Assembly: GCA_964034945.1 (NCBI GenBank)
Contig: OZ035962.1
Coordinates: forward strand, 102,746,784-102,810,783
Length of the DNA: 64,000 bases
Direction: 5' to 3'
Source: Chrysopilus asiliformis
Lineage: Eukaryota; Arthropoda; Insecta; Diptera; Rhagionidae
Numbering within the stretch: the first letter of the stretch is position 1; each line of letters begins with the position of its first letter. This document shows, one piece after another, positions 21,995-33,039 of this stretch. Made by a program: the position numbers and the translations under genes. The notes under the pieces were generated by a model. That model did no database searches. It saw nothing but the letters and a program-made list of their open reading frames with translations, and was not told the origin of the DNA.

Positions 21995-23400
21995 AAGTTT
22001 TAGAAACCTGAACTGCATTGTCAATTAAAAGAAAAATCATAAAAAGCTCGTCTTTTAGCCTCCTAAACTTGGTTCCCCCTTAAGAGAAATAAGAAAATCT
22101 AAAACTTGTTTTCTTATTAATCTGAAGAGTTTTTAGCCATTATGTTTCAAATGAAAATCAACAAAATCGACCGAGGAATGAAAGTTGACTTTGTTTTCAT
22201 TAACTTTTTCCTTCCTCCACTCACTTACTGTGAAAGATTTTTTTTAGCTCTTAGCAGGAATTTCTTAGTTTATCACTTTTCTTCTAGACACTGAATTTTT
22301 TCCCAGCATTATTCAGTAGTTTTTATATCTATGCACGACGGTTATTCAGAATATCTGTAAAAAGGAGAGAATAACACTTTTACTCGTTTTATCTCTTGAA
22401 AAAATTTCATTAATTTCGTACTTGTAGGACAACATGTACGTGCTATAAAGAAACTACGAGAAATAATGAACTTACTCTGAAAGACTTAATAAAATGATGG
22501 ACATTTCTTGTTAAAAAAACTTTTCCTTTTAATCCTTTTTTTTACTACGAAACTATGAGACTTGGTATCTTTAATAAAGCTATTTTATAGTAGCAAAGTT
22601 TCTTTTTTTTCAAGTCACAAATTAATTTGCTACATTTTCATTGAAGGTTTTTAATTGGATGCTCTAAACTACTTAAATTTGCTTAGCAAAATCTTCGACT
22701 TTGGAGATTTGTTTTGTCGTAATTCAAAACACAAAAAAAAATTGTGTACCTACTTATATAAGATTATTTAAATTATTAAAATATCCTAATTAAAAATTTA
22801 GGACTTGAAACAGGACCGATCAACAGATTACAAAATTGAAATTCAAACAAAAAAATAACTACGCTTTTGAGATTTATTTAAGCAGAGGTGTATTTTAAAT
22901 TAATTTTGTTTGAATTAATCAAAATCTTCAATTTCTCTCGTTAATCCTTAATTTCAGTTGGCAAAATAAAGACTAAGCGAATTAGAAGACTACCAGGAAA
23001 ATTGGTTTGGATTTTCCGTCTTATATAAATCAAAATTTTGTCGGAAATGTCAAAATATTTCTTCGGTTCAAGTTTTAGGCTTATTACGTTAATCAAAATA
23101 TTTTATTTTCTTAAGTCAGTTTTACACAAATTGCGTGGATGGTTGTCTTAAAAATTCAATTGAAAATCCCACACGAAACTATTCTGTTCGTACAGACTTA
23201 AACATTCAATTGAAAATCATACACGAAATTATTCTGTCGATACAGTAACTTAATTTCGACGAGAAAATGAAAAAAAAAAATATTTCGAATTTGTGGAAAA
23301 TTGAAAACAATCAATCAAATTGGTTATGTAAATATGATGTGAACTCAACATTTTAATGAAATTTCATAATGCGATTATTTTAAAATTATAAGCTATTAAA
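21995..23400. other. Intergenic sequence
   Basis: AT-rich and without recognisable gene or repeat. A direct repeat of about 50 bp (AAACATTCAATTGAAAAT and CACGAAA.TATTCTGT.C) occurs at 23150-23240. Confidence 0.4.
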
Positions 23401-23404
23401 TGCT

Positions 23405-23543
23405 CATTTACGGCCAATTTATTCACTAGGAGTTAAATCGCCTTAACTCCCTTAACTCACCTTTTACATGGAAAATAACACTAGCTAACTCCCTTAACTC
23501 ACTAACTCGGCTTAACTCCTAGTGAATAAATTAGGGGTAAGTG
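23405..23543. mobile_element. 139-bp hairpin element
   Basis: Arms of about 37 bp start CATTTACGGCCAATTTATTC and, reversed, CACTTACCCCTAATTTATTC, and both continue ACTAGGAGTTAA. The loop repeats CTAACTCCCTTAACTCAC-type phrases. No coding capacity and no certain target duplication. Confidence 0.75.
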
Positions 23544-23549
23544 CAGTTA

Positions 23550-24550
23550 AATTCTGGGAAATTTAATAATATTTTATTGTGAAATTATTTCAATTTATGA
23601 TTCCGATATATCACATCTATGGAACAATTTTAAATTAATCCAAATGGCAAATATGTTGGTAATTAAATTTGGATATTAAGCGGGAAGCATCATCCGATAA
23701 GATTACATTTTCATTTTTCCTTTGAGACAGAAATTATTTTATGGTTATGTAATATCGGATAGCAATTGACTTGGAATATATTGAATATATTCATGTGGAA
23801 AATTCAAGTTATATCAAAGCTTTCAAAGTTTGCAACACTAATTACTTCCTAAATTTCATAATTTGAATTGGGTGGTGCCAGCAACTACATTCAATTTTGA
23901 ACATTAGCTATTATTGAGTATTCAATAAATCACCTCAAATTGTTGAAGTCACAATTCAAGAAGTATTTTTAGAAATCTTTCTGAAGATTATTTCTAGTCA
24001 ACAAAAAATATTCCTCGTCATCAAACCATAAAAATGAAAATGGAATTATCTAAAAATAACCTTAATATGTCTAAGGATATGTACAAAATTGTGATTCAGA
24101 ATATTTTGAATAAAATTATGGTTTGGTATTTTTACTTTCGATCAATGGAATATAAATTTACAGTGGAACAGAGTATTTTGAAGAAGTGTTTCTTGATTCC
24201 ATGGTTTTCTGATTTGTCCGAAATTTCGAGTTTTCAGACAATAATGGTTTTTAAATTTATTTGAAATTTTAAAAAATTCTTGCCTGCAGGTATTTCGGAA
24301 AAACTGTGGACACATTTTACTATTTTCCCAAAATTTAATGTTTTTTTTATAAAATTGTTTCTTCGAATGGTTTCTTTTTGATACATATTATGATGTCAAA
24401 ATGCAATAGACTTGCCCCGGCGTATTTAATAAAAAATATAGCGAAAAAAAATTCTCAGAAAATTTTTCGCGACACAGAAAAGTTCCGGAAAATTCGCGGG
24501 CGGTTTGAGAATTTGTTTTGCCATATTTTTTTTAGAAAATCTTGCAGCAG
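23550..24550. other. Intergenic sequence
   Basis: AT-rich, with unrecognised short frames (24034-24264, 24378-24602). Nothing supported. Confidence 0.4.
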
Positions 24551-24551
24551 C

Positions 24552-24983
24552 TTTGTATCAAAATTCCTCTTTGAAGTTAAATTTTTATATAAGATTTTTT
24601 AAAATTTGTTCCAATCGGATTTTGATGTATGCGAGTTTGATGCACCGTTTTGATAAGATACACCGTTTTTGAGATATTCGCAAAAAACGTTTTCGTTCGT
24701 ATGGGGGGTACCCCCCCGCCCTAATAGTCCATTTTTGCCCATTAACGAACTTAGCCTCGTATTTTACGAAAAACGAATCTGTGTAAAATTTCAAATCTCT
24801 AGCTCAATCCGTGCGCCTGCAATCTGCGCCACAGACGGACAGACGGACGAACATGCAAAATTCAATTTTTTTTATCATTCTAAACACACTGGTGTAATTC
24901 ATTTTTGTGTGTGATGACGGGATCTTGGCGTTACAAACGATAAGGCAAATCTAATACACCCTTTGGTGTCACCATACGGGTAT
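24552..24983 (+). repeat. Dispersed repeat family A, copy 2
   Basis: Matches copy 1 from the 'ttgtatcaaaattcc' phrase through GGGGGGTACCCCCC (24706), the ACAGACGGACAGACGGACGA tract, ACACTGGTGTAATTC, GATGACGGGATCTTGGC and the CCATACGGGTATA end (24971-24983). The AAACATAAC side of the repeat is missing, so it is 5'-truncated. Confidence 0.85.
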
Positions 24984-24989
24984 AATAAT

Positions 24990-26440
24990 TCTGGGCGATA
25001 CGTCATATTCGGATATTTTTGTTCTATCAAAAGCGTTTTTATTTAAGTACAACATATGACTACATTTGAATAATACAATGAAATATAAGTTTAATTGAAA
25101 CAATGAGAAATTGTGGAAATCATTGATAGGAGACATTAAGTTTCGATGCCGAGAATCTAATGGCTGGATCTCATCAGAGTGACACCAAAGATCTCTTTCA
25201 CTGACCTCACAGCGAAGGAAGTGGACGAGGAAGGAGTGTTCCAATTTCTCTATATCGATTAAATTTGATATTTTCTATCATTAATATGACTTCATTGTAC
25301 TTCATTGATTCATTTAAAATTAAATTTAATTCTATTATTCAATTGTGGCCAAAATACATCTGGTACTTGAATAGAAATGATTTCGATTGAATCAAAAATA
25401 TTCCCATATGACATGTAGCTCGAAATTATTTCAAATATGATAAAAAAAATTCTCAATAATGTTAAAAAAAGTATATATATACTGATGAAACTAGAAAATT
25501 TGTCAAAAATTTGCTAATAATACTATCAGAGGAATTATCCTGATTTCAATTAATTGAAATTTCTAACTTCCGACAAAACTCTTGCAGATTGAAACAATAA
25601 ACAAAGCTTTTGATTTTAATCTTTTGTTCTCTATAAAATAGATTCTCCTTCTATTTTTACGGATCTGTAATCAAAGTGCAAAAAGTTAGTCGATAGAAAC
25701 TGATCCCCCAGGATTTTCAATGTGCAGTGTATCTTTGTTCACAAAAGAAACCAACATACGAGTATACCTGGCAGTGCTGGCGGGATAGTAAAACTCAACA
25801 GGAAGCAACATTCAGTTATCCCCAACACACTGTGCCGTTGACTCATTAAATAAATAAACTTTCCGGATAACTTTGTTTCACGGTAATATAGAAGACACCA
25901 ATAAGTCGTAACAGTTTTGCCCGCCCTGCCTATCCTGTATGCCGCACATCCAGGAAAACCTCGAGAAAACCGATTTATTTCAGTTTGCACGAGCCGAGGA
26001 AATTTGTTTTGCACTAACATAAAAGTTCATATCAGTTATAAGAGTAATGAATATTTGGTTAGTACGAGCAAATGAAAGTAACGTCGAGCAAAGCAAAACG
26101 TTTTACTATACGACAGGATGCTTGAAACATGGAAACTCTCGTCGATGCGCTATTTAACTCAATTAGTGTCGCAGGTGTAATTAAAAATGAATTTTTATAG
26201 CTTTTTACGAAAACCGCTCCCAGTTTCATATATTGTTCGCATTCAGTATAATGTGTAATGAACATATGCATTACGCTTTCATATACACCAACATTCGTAG
26301 AGATGTAGTTTCCCATTTAATGAAAAATATTAACATTTCCTTAGTTTGTATATTCAGATGGAAAATGTGCTTGCAAACGTGAAATACTTTTTTGAAAGTG
26401 TTTAAATTGTTTCGCATAACTTGTTAACTAATTTATTATT
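24990..26440. other. Intergenic sequence with unrecognised frames
   Basis: Minus-strand frames of 91-93 codons at 24969-25244 and 25739-26020 and of 85 codons at 26059-26316 show no motif I recognise. 25900-26000 is GC-richer. These may be fragments of unidentified genes or chance frames. Confidence 0.35.
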
Positions 26441-26443
26441 AGA

Positions 26444-26833
26444 CTAGCTTGCATACCCGTCGTTGCCGGGTTAAGTTTTTTGTCTAAGTTTTAGAATACG
26501 AATAAAACCGGAAAGAACTTAAAAACTTTTTAATGGGTCTATGTTGGGGCTGGACCCCCGACGAACATCTATGCCAAATTTCAAGCCAATCGGTTCAGTA
26601 GTTTCCCCGCGAAAGAGTAACATAGCGCAAAAACTAAGTTTCGAAATCACTGTACCCCCTCCACTTACTCCACCACCCCTCGCGCTACTTTTCCGTATGC
26701 CTATGTTGGAACCAGAAACTACAACAGACACTCATGTTAAAAATTCAAATCAATCGGTTCAGCCGTTTTTGCGTGAAAGAGGAACAGACAGACAGACAGA
26801 CAGACACCAACTCATTTTTATATATTAGTATAA
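26444..26833 (-). mobile_element. Non-autonomous Helitron, 390 bp
   Basis: On the minus strand it starts TTATACTAATATATAAAAAT, then has a CTGT run, and ends with the hairpin ACCCGGCAACGACGGGT followed by ATGCAAGCTAG. A precedes the start and T follows the end. It matches the element at 39522-40000 closely, including modules with ACCGATTG.CTTGAAATTT. The first dinucleotide is TT rather than the canonical TC. Frames on both strands (26519-26828) are by-products of the modular repeats. Confidence 0.88.
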
Positions 26834-26839
26834 TTGGTT

Positions 26840-28320
26840 CAAAATTATTTGAAAATCTCTTAAATAACTTAATTTAAAAAAATCGCCATGAAATTTTAAT
26901 TATTTTTAACTAAATTTTGAACCCGGCTGCGGCTAGCTAAAAGCGTGAATAGAACAAAACATAGGAAAACAAAATCCAGTTGTTTATAAATTATATACCC
27001 TACAGTATTTTGGTCCATACTCTTCTTTAAAGTTTTTTTCTTCGGAAAATGCTTTTCAAAAATAAAAAACAAGGCAGTAAATTCCAGCATGTCAAATATC
27101 TTTGAAATACTGGTAAAAGCTTTTGCTATGGAAACACTAAAAAGAGATTCCCGCCACTTTTAAATGTTGGGAGAAAATTGACAGTAAGAAAAAGACCTTG
27201 AAAATGTGGGGCTGAACCCTAAATCAGACAGTCCACGCAATTATTCAAAACACATAGACCGTCAACAGAAGGATTCGCCGAAAAAAAGGATTTTTATCGC
27301 TCTTTATTTACATTTGGTCTTAAAAAAAACTTCGCCTGCGGCGCAAATTTTTTTTTTTTTTTGCCCAGATAACATTTTTTAATTTTCGTCCATATCATGT
27401 TTTGATTTATGTATATCGCAATTCACAACATACCGTAAATCAATTCAGAGATTTTTTTTGCAGTGAAAATACACCTAGCGCTTTTAAAAGACGCTTGTTT
27501 CTGAGAAATAGAATTTTTTAATGTGAAAGCTTAATTTTTTCAGTGTATAAGATACGCTAATTCAATAAACATTTTTTAAAAAAGTAGATTCTATAACTTG
27601 ACGAGAGCATGTTTGTATTTGGCAGATTTGTAACAAAAACTTTCAGCATGCCATATTGCACCTATTCTATGAAAGCCTGCCAGTCCTCTTATGAAAATTT
27701 CCCTCTCCTAAAACAAAATAAAATATAAAGCTCCATGCATTTCTCCTCACTCCAAAAACAATTCCTTCACTACAGAAGGTTTAATTATTATGTTATGGCT
27801 ATAGGCTAGCGAGTGACAACATAAATGTCGGCAACATATGGTTGAAAATTTGTGAAATTGAATAAACATATCCAAGCATACCGTAATATGTGTAAATAAC
27901 GTGGTTAGAATGGAGAATGTGGTTGCTTATTGTTACGAAAAACAAAATAAAGAAAAAATTTCTAAAGCTTATTTTTACCATTAAACGAATGTGGTAATCT
28001 TTTTCATGTCAAAAAAATTGTGAAGACATGGAAGTTTTAGTTATGCAGACCATTTTTTAATGGCAGTTTTTTTTGCAATAAAGTTCTTCTGCCCTTCTAG
28101 TAGTATGGTGTATTAATTAAAATGTGATAACGACTGTAAAAGGATGAATAAAATGCCAAAAATACAAAAATGTTTTAACAAATATATCAGTGGCATTTGC
28201 AACTCAGGTCACAACGTGACCTTAGACGCAAAGTGCTGGAGGCAAATCCGTTTATGCGACGGTTGCTTCGTGACCGGTAACTTTGAAACCGGTATCCTTG
28301 GAATTTTTAGTTTACTCCCA
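26840..28320. other. Intergenic; one CTGCGGCGCA motif
   Basis: A GCCTGCGGCGCA motif followed by a T-run lies at 27335, the signature of family C interiors, but no CATACGTCC head is nearby. The rest is AT-rich with no supportable gene. Confidence 0.4.
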
Positions 28321-28325
28321 ATTGA

Positions 28326-28560
28326 CGAATGTTGGAATTTTTGTACCGTGTCCAAATGTACCACGCACTTTCCCTTTATAAAGTTTAAGAATATTTGTAG
28401 GAAATTATGTACCATATGATACAAAAAAGGACCATTTTCACAGGAAAAAATCTTGGATTTCCATTCAAAACTCCATAACTTGTACCAAAAATAGTACCTC
28501 CGGTACTTGGTATAAGATGATTGGAAATCCAATTGGTTTTCCAACCAATTTGGTCAATAG
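28326..28560 (+). repeat. Dispersed repeat family B, copy 2
   Basis: About 235 bp matching 4287-4535 with small indels, including an extra AAAAATAGTACC. It ends at the same CCAACCAATTTGGTCAA phrase. The 111-codon minus-strand and 91-codon plus-strand frames crossing it are not credible genes. Confidence 0.75.
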
Positions 28561-28566
28561 GGATTG

Positions 28567-28708
28567 TTTTTCACATAAAACAGCTGTTTATTTACGATAG
28601 TTTACATTTTTTACAATTTTTCACATAAAACAGCTGCTTATTTACGATGGTTTACATTCTATTGTTTACGTAAACAACTATTGTTTACGTAAACAACTAT
28701 TGTTTACT
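28567..28708 (+). repeat. Tandem repeats: 50-bp unit x2, then 19-bp palindromic unit
   Basis: TTCACATAAAACAGCTG..TTATTTACGAT..TTTACATT is repeated at an exact 50-bp spacing (28571, 28621). It is followed by GTTTACGTAAACAACTATT repeated at 19-bp spacing. GTTTACGTAAAC is itself a perfect palindrome. Confidence 0.85.
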
Positions 28709-28789
28709 AGTTTTTTAAGGAAAATTGTCAAGATTTATTGTTTACTCATAAACACAACCAATAACCCATACTCAACTCAGACTAATAGG

Positions 28790-29050
28790 TGCTGTGAATA
28801 GTATTTTTTTCGGCATTTCGAAACCCGCTCATGCTTTTGCGCGAATTTTTGCATGGAGTTTAGTACCGCTTGCAGCTCCCCTCCCCCCACCCTCTAAAAG
28901 GGTGTCGTATTTTATGGACAGTCCCCCTAAGGATAACGGGATTGTCCGTTTCCCATTTTTCCTCAGAAAAATCAATATTATAAAGGCTTTTGAGGAATTT
29001 CAAAATTCGATATATATTCTGTAAGGATAACACCAATTATCTTTCAATAA
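28790..29050 (+). repeat. Helitron-module fragment
   Basis: Contains AAGGATAACGGGATTGTCCG, TTCCCATTTTTCCTC.GAAAAA and TCTGTAAGGATAACACC. These match modules in the Helitrons at 13330-16342 (16115-16250) and 58815-59288. No ends are visible. The 76-codon frame is not credible. Confidence 0.5.
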
Positions 29051-29479
29051 CATGTTGTAAGAATATATCTGTTTGAAAAATTATATTAAATATAATATAT
29101 GAAAATATTTTTAGATTTTAGCAATAAACGATTACTTCATTTAGTTGAAAATTTCACTTAATGCTATAGTAATTTTAATAAGAAGAAATTGATAAGTTAG
29201 GAAAATCACATTAAAGTACAATTAATTAACTAAATGGCTTTTATCGATTTTTTAATGAAATAGTTTAATTAAGAGTTTCTCATCAACTCTAAGAACCTTA
29301 ATTAAATAGCAAACTATGAGCGAGTACAATGCATGAATGCTTCTTGTCGTATTTGAAAAATACTTTTTAGAATAACTCACAACAACATTTAGATAAGTCG
29401 GACGTATTATTTTCTGCATCTGGAAAATCAAAGAAATGGAGATTGGAATTGCCATTTTCTGGAAAACTGTACATCGTAT

Positions 29480-29700
29480 CGAAAAATTTATAAAGATGAA
29501 ATGTGTTTAGAATATGATTTTACATAGCCATTCCGTACCAATCGGACTACTCGTTTCCCCCTCTCCTATGCAAAAGGATTTTTTTAAAAAAACATGTTGT
29601 CTTTCATATATTGTATATGAGGATTGCCGCCTGGCAATTGTAGCTTTTCTCATGTTTTTTTCCTGAATTTTCCCATATTAATTAGAAAAATTCCCTGTTG
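29480..29700 (-). repeat. Family A' fragment
   Basis: Matches 32850-33035, including ATATGATTTTACAT, CCAATCGGAC.ACTC, CCCCCTCTC and GGCAATTGTAG.TTTTCT.ATG. It lacks the ACAGACGG tract and the other end. Confidence 0.6.
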
Positions 29701-29870
29701 GAGAAAATGGAGTGCACGGACATCCTCATAATTTTGCCCCAAGCGGATTTCGAACTGATTAGAAATTTTCTGTCTGTCCCCGTTCTCAAGTCGGTCTCCG
29801 TCTTGAATATAACACTTTCCTTCTATAGAAGAAGAAAGTAAAAATGTTAGTTGAAAGACCTCCTCATATA

Positions 29871-30142
29871 CACTCAGAAAAATGTTCAGGTCAACTTTTT
29901 GTCAGGTTAACTCTGACCTTACAGAGGTGTCTGTAAGCCAGCTAGCGGTCAGAGTTAACCTATCTAAGGTCAACTCGTGCAGCTCCCAATGCCCTACTTC
30001 ACATGCTGGTGGCTTAATTTCAGAATTTCTCCGACCACAGGTCAACTCAGTTTTACTTGCCCACATGCAGGCGAACGCGCGCCTGCCCAAGGCCAATTAC
30101 CCCGTATGTATGTCGTCGAGTTAGCCTCCATTTTTCTGAGTG
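29871..30142. mobile_element. TA-flanked MITE, 272 bp, GC-rich core
   Basis: Ends CACTCAGAAAAATG and its reverse complement CATTTTTCTGAGTG, each bordered by TA, as expected for Tc1/mariner-type targets. The interior is unusually GC-rich and holds repeated GGTCAACTC and GGTTAACTC phrases in both orientations. AGGTCA-like cores occur at 29887, 29919 (reverse), 29966 and 30039. The 64-96-codon overlapping frames reflect the GC-rich core, not a gene. Confidence 0.75.
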
Positions 30143-30149
30143 TATTTGG

Positions 30150-31195
30150 ATTAAATTTCGGTCTGAACTTTCCCTGCTATACACAATCTATAGACTCTCA
30201 TCCGATCTGGACTAACACTCTGACGGACACTCCACTCATCCAATCTGTAAGAAAAAATAGTGATTAAATGCATGTAATTTGAAAAGAACTCGTTTCTTAT
30301 TCGCAAATACCCATGATACTAATTAATTATCAGGAAATCCAAGTGAAACTTTTAAAATAGTTCGTATAAAGCAAAATCTTCTAAATTCGTATTTCGACTG
30401 ACTGTACACTCTTCAGACGTTATTATCCATTTTAACTCTTTATTTTATACTACAAGATTTTCACGGAGTTAATTGCAATGTTCTCTAACTTATCTGGTTT
30501 ATTTACGTTAAAGCAATCAAGTGCGATTGCTTAATATTAGCTCAACGAATTGAGCACAGCAGCAAAGTTTCATGAGTTTGGCTTAGGAAAATGTACAATT
30601 TGTGGAACTTCATCCTTATAAAATAATACTAGAAATAAAGTTTCTTACTTCCAAATTTAAGAGTGCTTTTTTATTCTTCTCTATTTAATGCCAGATTTGT
30701 AAGAAAATAGGATTAAGAAAAAAACCATCTTTTTCATATAATTATAAAATGAAATTGAAAATAAGGTTTTATTTCTCACTATAAGCTCTTTAATCAAGTC
30801 AAAAATGTTGATCCCAAGTTTGTTTTTCTTTTTTTCAAAGCCGTCTTAAACCCTTCTATATAACGATGATTCAAATTCAAAGGATTTAATTTCTCCTGTC
30901 GGTTAAAGTCTCAACTTCTGAATTTTATTTCGAGATAATCTTGAAACCTGAAGTTAACTGAAAGAGTATTATCTGATAAAAACTTAGTTTTTAGAAAGAA
31001 AAAAAAATGAAAAAAATGTCACGTTTCTTTATAAAATATGTCATTTATTTTGGAAATTAATATTTTCATGCCCGACTTTTTCCTTACTTTTGGTCGGTGG
31101 TTATATTTCTCAGCCTTAGTGAGGCACCATGCGAAAATTGAAATTTTCACTTTTGTATGAAAAACTGTTATAAAAGCTGTTATAAAAACAGTTTT
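30150..31195. other. Intergenic sequence
   Basis: AT-rich, with no supportable gene, repeat or inverted structure. Confidence 0.4.
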
Positions 31196-31199
31196 TGCC

Positions 31200-31560
31200 T
31201 ATAAGTAGGATGGTCATACGTCCCGAAATGGTTGGGACACTCCCGAATGTAGGTTTGTTTTCCCGGAAACTAAATTTTAGTTTCGGATTAGGTACTCAAT
31301 TTTTTGCTATAATTTATTAAACTTTAAAAAAACGTTGACGAAATATACAAAACATATTCGGAATTTAATATTCAACTAGGGCACATATACTTAGAAAACT
31401 TTGCCTGCGGCGAATTTTTCTCCGGCAGTGTTTTAGCCGTTGGATGTAAAAAAATCTTCGAAAACTGAAGTTTTTTTGCGCTTGGAATTTTGCAGCTTTT
31501 GTATTAAATACTTGCGCCATATTCTGTTGAATAAATGCCTGCGGCGCATATTTTTTACTC
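31200..31560 (+). repeat. Dispersed repeat family C copy
   Basis: Head GGTCATACGTCCCGAAATGG..GGGACACTCCCG..GTTTTCCCGGAAACTAAA. It is followed at about 190 bp by GCCTGCGGCGAA (31390) and at 31533 by GCCTGCGGCGCA, each before a T-run. It ends next to the hAT element at 31572. Confidence 0.75.
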
Positions 31561-31571
31561 TATATTATATA

Positions 31572-32384
31572 CAGTGACGTGGCGTGCTGCTTTCAGTAGG
31601 GTGTTCAATATTAAGTCTCTGTTAAATGATAGACGTCTACTCTTAGTTTTATCCAGGATCACGTCGGGGACGTGATAGACGAAGATCCAATTTTTTTCTT
31701 TTTTAATTTTTTTTAATTTTTTTTTGTTTTTGTATTTTTTGTTATTTTTTTCTTTGTCGAGTAATAAATCAACGCGTGTATTTCCATAAGTTTTTAATGT
31801 AACGCTATTATTAATGTGCACTTGGGAGACGGTATGTTTTGTTATTGCGGCAGTTAAATGATTTAAATCATTGTAGCCTGTAGTCCAAACACCCTTTTCT
31901 TGATTACTTGAAAAAAGTAAACATGGCCAACAAAATAATTTATTAATAGCAGAGCAACCGCATAGCCAGCATTTTGATTCATAAGAAGAAGGCTGAAAAT
32001 GTCTACTAAAAGATTTTCCTTTCGATACTACTTTGCAAGTAGGGAAGTGCCGGTGTCGGCTTACCTGAATTTATAATTTCCAATTTTTCCTCGATATTTA
32101 ATTGAGAAAATGGTTTCTCAAACAATTTTTCGATTGCGCATCCGCATTCACAAGCCATAATATTAAATTAATTATTTCTCATACACAAAAGCCAACTGAA
32201 CACCTGTAAAATCAGAAACCGACTGAGCTGATGAGCAAGCAATATTGCTGTTTTGCTTGGCACACACACCCACACGCATCAGTACGTCAGCCAAACGGCC
32301 CTACGATGGTCGGTTTTCTGATACATATTGGATTTCAATAGGGTGTGCAGTGAACACCCTCGCACCTTAGAAGAAACGTCACTG
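31572..32384 (-). mobile_element. hAT element with TTF-type zinc-finger transposase relic, 813 bp
   Basis: Ends CAGTGACGT and ACGTCACTG, with a perfect 8-bp duplication ATTATATA (31564-31571 and 32385-32392). The minus strand encodes the N-terminal part of a hAT transposase of the ZMYM/TTF-finger group. The catalytic and dimerisation regions are absent, so this is a 3'-deleted, non-autonomous copy. It sits between family C and family A' copies. Confidence 0.95.
31640..32158 (-). pseudogene. hAT transposase N-terminal region (TTF-type zinc finger), frameshifted
   Basis: From ATG at 32158 the first frame reads MACECGCAIEKLF, EEKLEIINSGKPTPALP and then two adjacent stops. About 32019 the reading continues in another frame: SFSRHFQ, then KCWLCGCSAINKLFCWPCLLF, which is the TTF-finger core with C-x-C and C-x2-C pairs, and next EKGVWTTGYNDLNHL and HINNSVTLKTYGNTRVDLLL. 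This order is that of ZMYM1/TTF-finger hAT proteins. One small indel separates the two parts. Alternatively the AG|GTAAGC at the end of the first part could be a splice donor. After residue ~150 the product becomes a lysine-rich low-complexity run and the family similarity stops. Confidence 0.9.
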
Positions 32385-32394
32385 ATTATATATC

Positions 32395-33035
32395 ATATAG
32401 AAGTTTATTAGATTTAGTATATCGTTTGTAACACATCGAACCAATCATCGGACACAAAAATGAACTACCCCAGAGTGTTACGGATGACTAAAGATTTTGA
32501 TTTCCGCATGTCCGTCCGTCTGTCTGTCCGTCTACCCAAGAACACCACAAATTTAAACAGGATTGAGATAGAAACTTGAAATTTTTTATAGTCGCGTTTC
32601 TCATAAATGGTTAGGCTAGGTTTTTCAACAGCAAAATTGGGCCATTGCTCCCGCCTCCCCCATACAAAAGAAACAGTTTTTTGCAATTTTCTCGAAAATC
32701 GTGAATCATATTGAAAAATTTATGAATTTGGAATAGGCTTCTGTATAACTCATCCATACATCAAATTCGATCACTGCTTCCCCCTCTGCGATACAATCGG
32801 AATAATTTTTCCCTGTTTTCTCGAAAACTGTGCATCGTATCGAAAAATTTATAAAGATAAAATGTGTTTATAATATGATTTTACATTACCGTTCCATACA
32901 TTAAAATCCAATCGGACCACTCCTTTCCCCCTCTCGTATACAAATATATTTTTTTAAGTAAACATTTCGTCTGTCATCATATAGAGTATTTGACCATTGG
33001 CAATTGTAGATTTTCTTATGTTTTTTAGTTAATTT
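32395..33035 (-). repeat. Dispersed repeat family A', most complete copy
   Basis: Read on the minus strand: GGCAATTGTAG end, CCAATCGGAC, 'gatgcacagttttcgagaaaac', a second similar module, ACAGACAGACGGAC tract, TTTTGTGTCCGATGATTGG and TCGATGTGTTACAAACGAT. It is related to family A but ends CGATGATTGGTTCGATG.GTTACAAACGATA, as do 61870-62130 and 63740-63835. The 73-codon frame is a by-product. Confidence 0.75.
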
Positions 33036-33039
33036 TTGA

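Noticed and set aside
25739..26020. 93-codon frame with Cys and Trp residues in a GC-richer block
   Set aside because: No motif, no family resemblance, no splice context I could defend. Left as unassigned intergenic sequence.
26519..26828. Overlapping 70- and 95-codon frames on opposite strands, recurring at 39583-39816
   Set aside because: They recur only because the Helitron modules recur. The frames are on opposite strands and break in each copy.
28144..28544. 91- and 111-codon frames
   Set aside because: Both overlap family B repeat copy 2 on opposite strands, and the equivalent repeat at 4.3 kb has a different frame.
29882..30267. Three overlapping frames in a GC-rich block
   Set aside because: The block is the core of a TA-flanked MITE. 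Open frames on both strands reflect base composition.
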